A stretch of DNA of 64,000 nt from Bin55 sp965203735 (lineage in GTDB: Bacteria; Pseudomonadota; Gammaproteobacteria; Pseudomonadales; Azotimanducaceae), in NCBI GenBank assembly GCA_965203735.1, contig OZ241909.1, positions 2,728,001-2,792,000 on the forward strand, given 5' to 3'. Each line of letters opens with the position of its first letter. Position 1 is the stretch's first letter. Positions 63,538 to 64,000 of the stretch are shown here, piece by piece. Position numbers and translations under genes: made by a program. Under the pieces are notes generated by a model. That model did no database searches, was not told where the DNA came from, and saw only the letters and a program-made list of their open reading frames with translations.

Positions 63538-64000
63538 CTGCCTGTTAGTCGAAACTCTGCGGTTTCGGTTAACTCCCCTCTCACTGCGACTTTCCCTTTC
63601 TTGACCATATAACAAATCGCCGCGAAAACACTTCTCGCGGCAGCAGGATAGAGTCCTCTGTCCACGTTGGCATACATCACAGGAACCATTTCAGCAATTC
63701 GATGAATTCCATGACTTAGCTGATCCAAGATCTGGGCCTCGCGTTGCAGGCGATGCGAAATAAACCCCTCTACATGGGGTAGCGGATTTGTGATCGGAGG
63801 ACCATGAGTGGGCCAATAAGTAGCAATATCTTCATCTAGCAGCTTATACAAGCTCTTCATATAGGACTCCATGTCTCCGTCCGGTGGCGAAACGACACTG
63901 GTAGACCAACCCATTACATGGTCACCTGAAAATAGGGCTCTCTCCTCTTCGTAGACGTAACACATGTGATTGGAAGTGTGTCCGGGGGTGTACACACAAC
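63534..64000 (-). CDS. metallo-beta-lactamase-fold hydrolase (5' end cut by window edge)
   Basis: The C-terminal 155 residues of an MBL-fold protein; the frame is open to the right edge and the N-terminal HxHxDH motif lies beyond it. 'VYTPGHTSNHMCYVYEEERALFSGDHVMGWSTSVV' contains the third metal His and the bridging Asp, and 'ATYWPTHGPPI' the last His. The C-terminal helical domain with 'HRLQREAQILDQL' resembles the winged helix of LACTB2-like hydrolases. It probably cleaves a thioester, lactone or RNA; not resolvable here. Confidence 0.87.
   Translation of the reverse strand, partial: CVYTPGHTSNHMCYVYEEERALFSGDHVMGWSTSVVSPPDGDMESYMKSLYKLLDEDIATYWPTHGPPITNPLPHVEGFISHRLQREAQILDQLSHGIHRIAEMVPVMYANVDRGLYPAAARSVFAAICYMVKKGKVAVRGELTETAEFRLTGS

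Overview
The window reads as a chromosomal segment of a Gram-negative bacterium, most likely an uncultured (probably marine) gammaproteobacterium. The reasons are the lpxC gene, a PspF/PspABC locus with a sigma-54 promoter, hrpA, rnd-ycgN, dnaX-recR, aerobic hemF, class III CoA-transferases, and a PdsRS-type two-component pair of the kind found beside marine proteobacterial sortase systems. Coding density is high and composition looks even. I see no prophage, insertion sequence or CRISPR array. RNA genes are tRNA-Ala(GGC), tRNA-Gly(GCC), tRNA-Ser(GGA) and the 4.5S SRP RNA.

Layout. 0-3.4 kb: two tandem copies (the first cut by the left edge) of a membrane-anchored helical-repeat protein I cannot name. 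4-8.8 kb: a small membrane protein, tRNA-Ala, gltX, lpxC, a TerB-like gene and an extended SDR. 8.8-11 kb: a three-gene MNIO-type RiPP operon (hvfA/bufferin-like precursor with three EGKCG repeats, DUF692 enzyme, DUF2063 partner). 11-22.6 kb: hrpA, a VWA/MoxR pair, a ycgN-rnd-recR-dnaX block and a glycerophosphodiesterase. 22.6-25.3 kb: the phage-shock locus pspC-pspB-pspA divergent from pspF. 25.3-28.7 kb: 4.5S RNA, tRNA-Ser and a TauD/aldo-keto reductase/SDR catabolic cluster.

28.7-32.4 kb holds two more tandem copies of the helical-repeat family on the other strand, so there are four in all. 32.6-39.1 kb is a minus-strand block: a PhyH dioxygenase, then an ABC ATPase, three different membrane-fusion proteins and a MacB-like permease, with overlapping genes. 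39.3-48.2 kb: a double-domain CoA-transferase, a lone AAA ATPase, tRNA-Gly, an enolase-superfamily enzyme, an acyl-CoA dehydrogenase, a second CoA-transferase and hemF. 48.5-52.2 kb: an outer-membrane barrel, a nucleotidyltransferase-HEPN fusion, and a Tat-exported sulfite dehydrogenase with its cytochrome c.

52.4-55 kb: two almost identical ExbD proteins flanking an AAA/DUF4143 ATPase. 55-58.7 kb: a concentrative nucleoside transporter divergent from a PfkB kinase, a chloramphenicol-phosphotransferase-like enzyme and a Sir2 deacylase, suggesting nucleoside uptake and salvage. 58.8-64 kb: a GNAT acetyltransferase, an APH/choline-kinase-like protein, PdsR/PdsS and a metallo-beta-lactamase-fold hydrolase cut by the right edge.

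The most novel material is the four-member repeat family, the triple-repeat RiPP operon, the three-MFP exporter, the duplicated ExbD pair and the PdsRS pair without a visible sortase.
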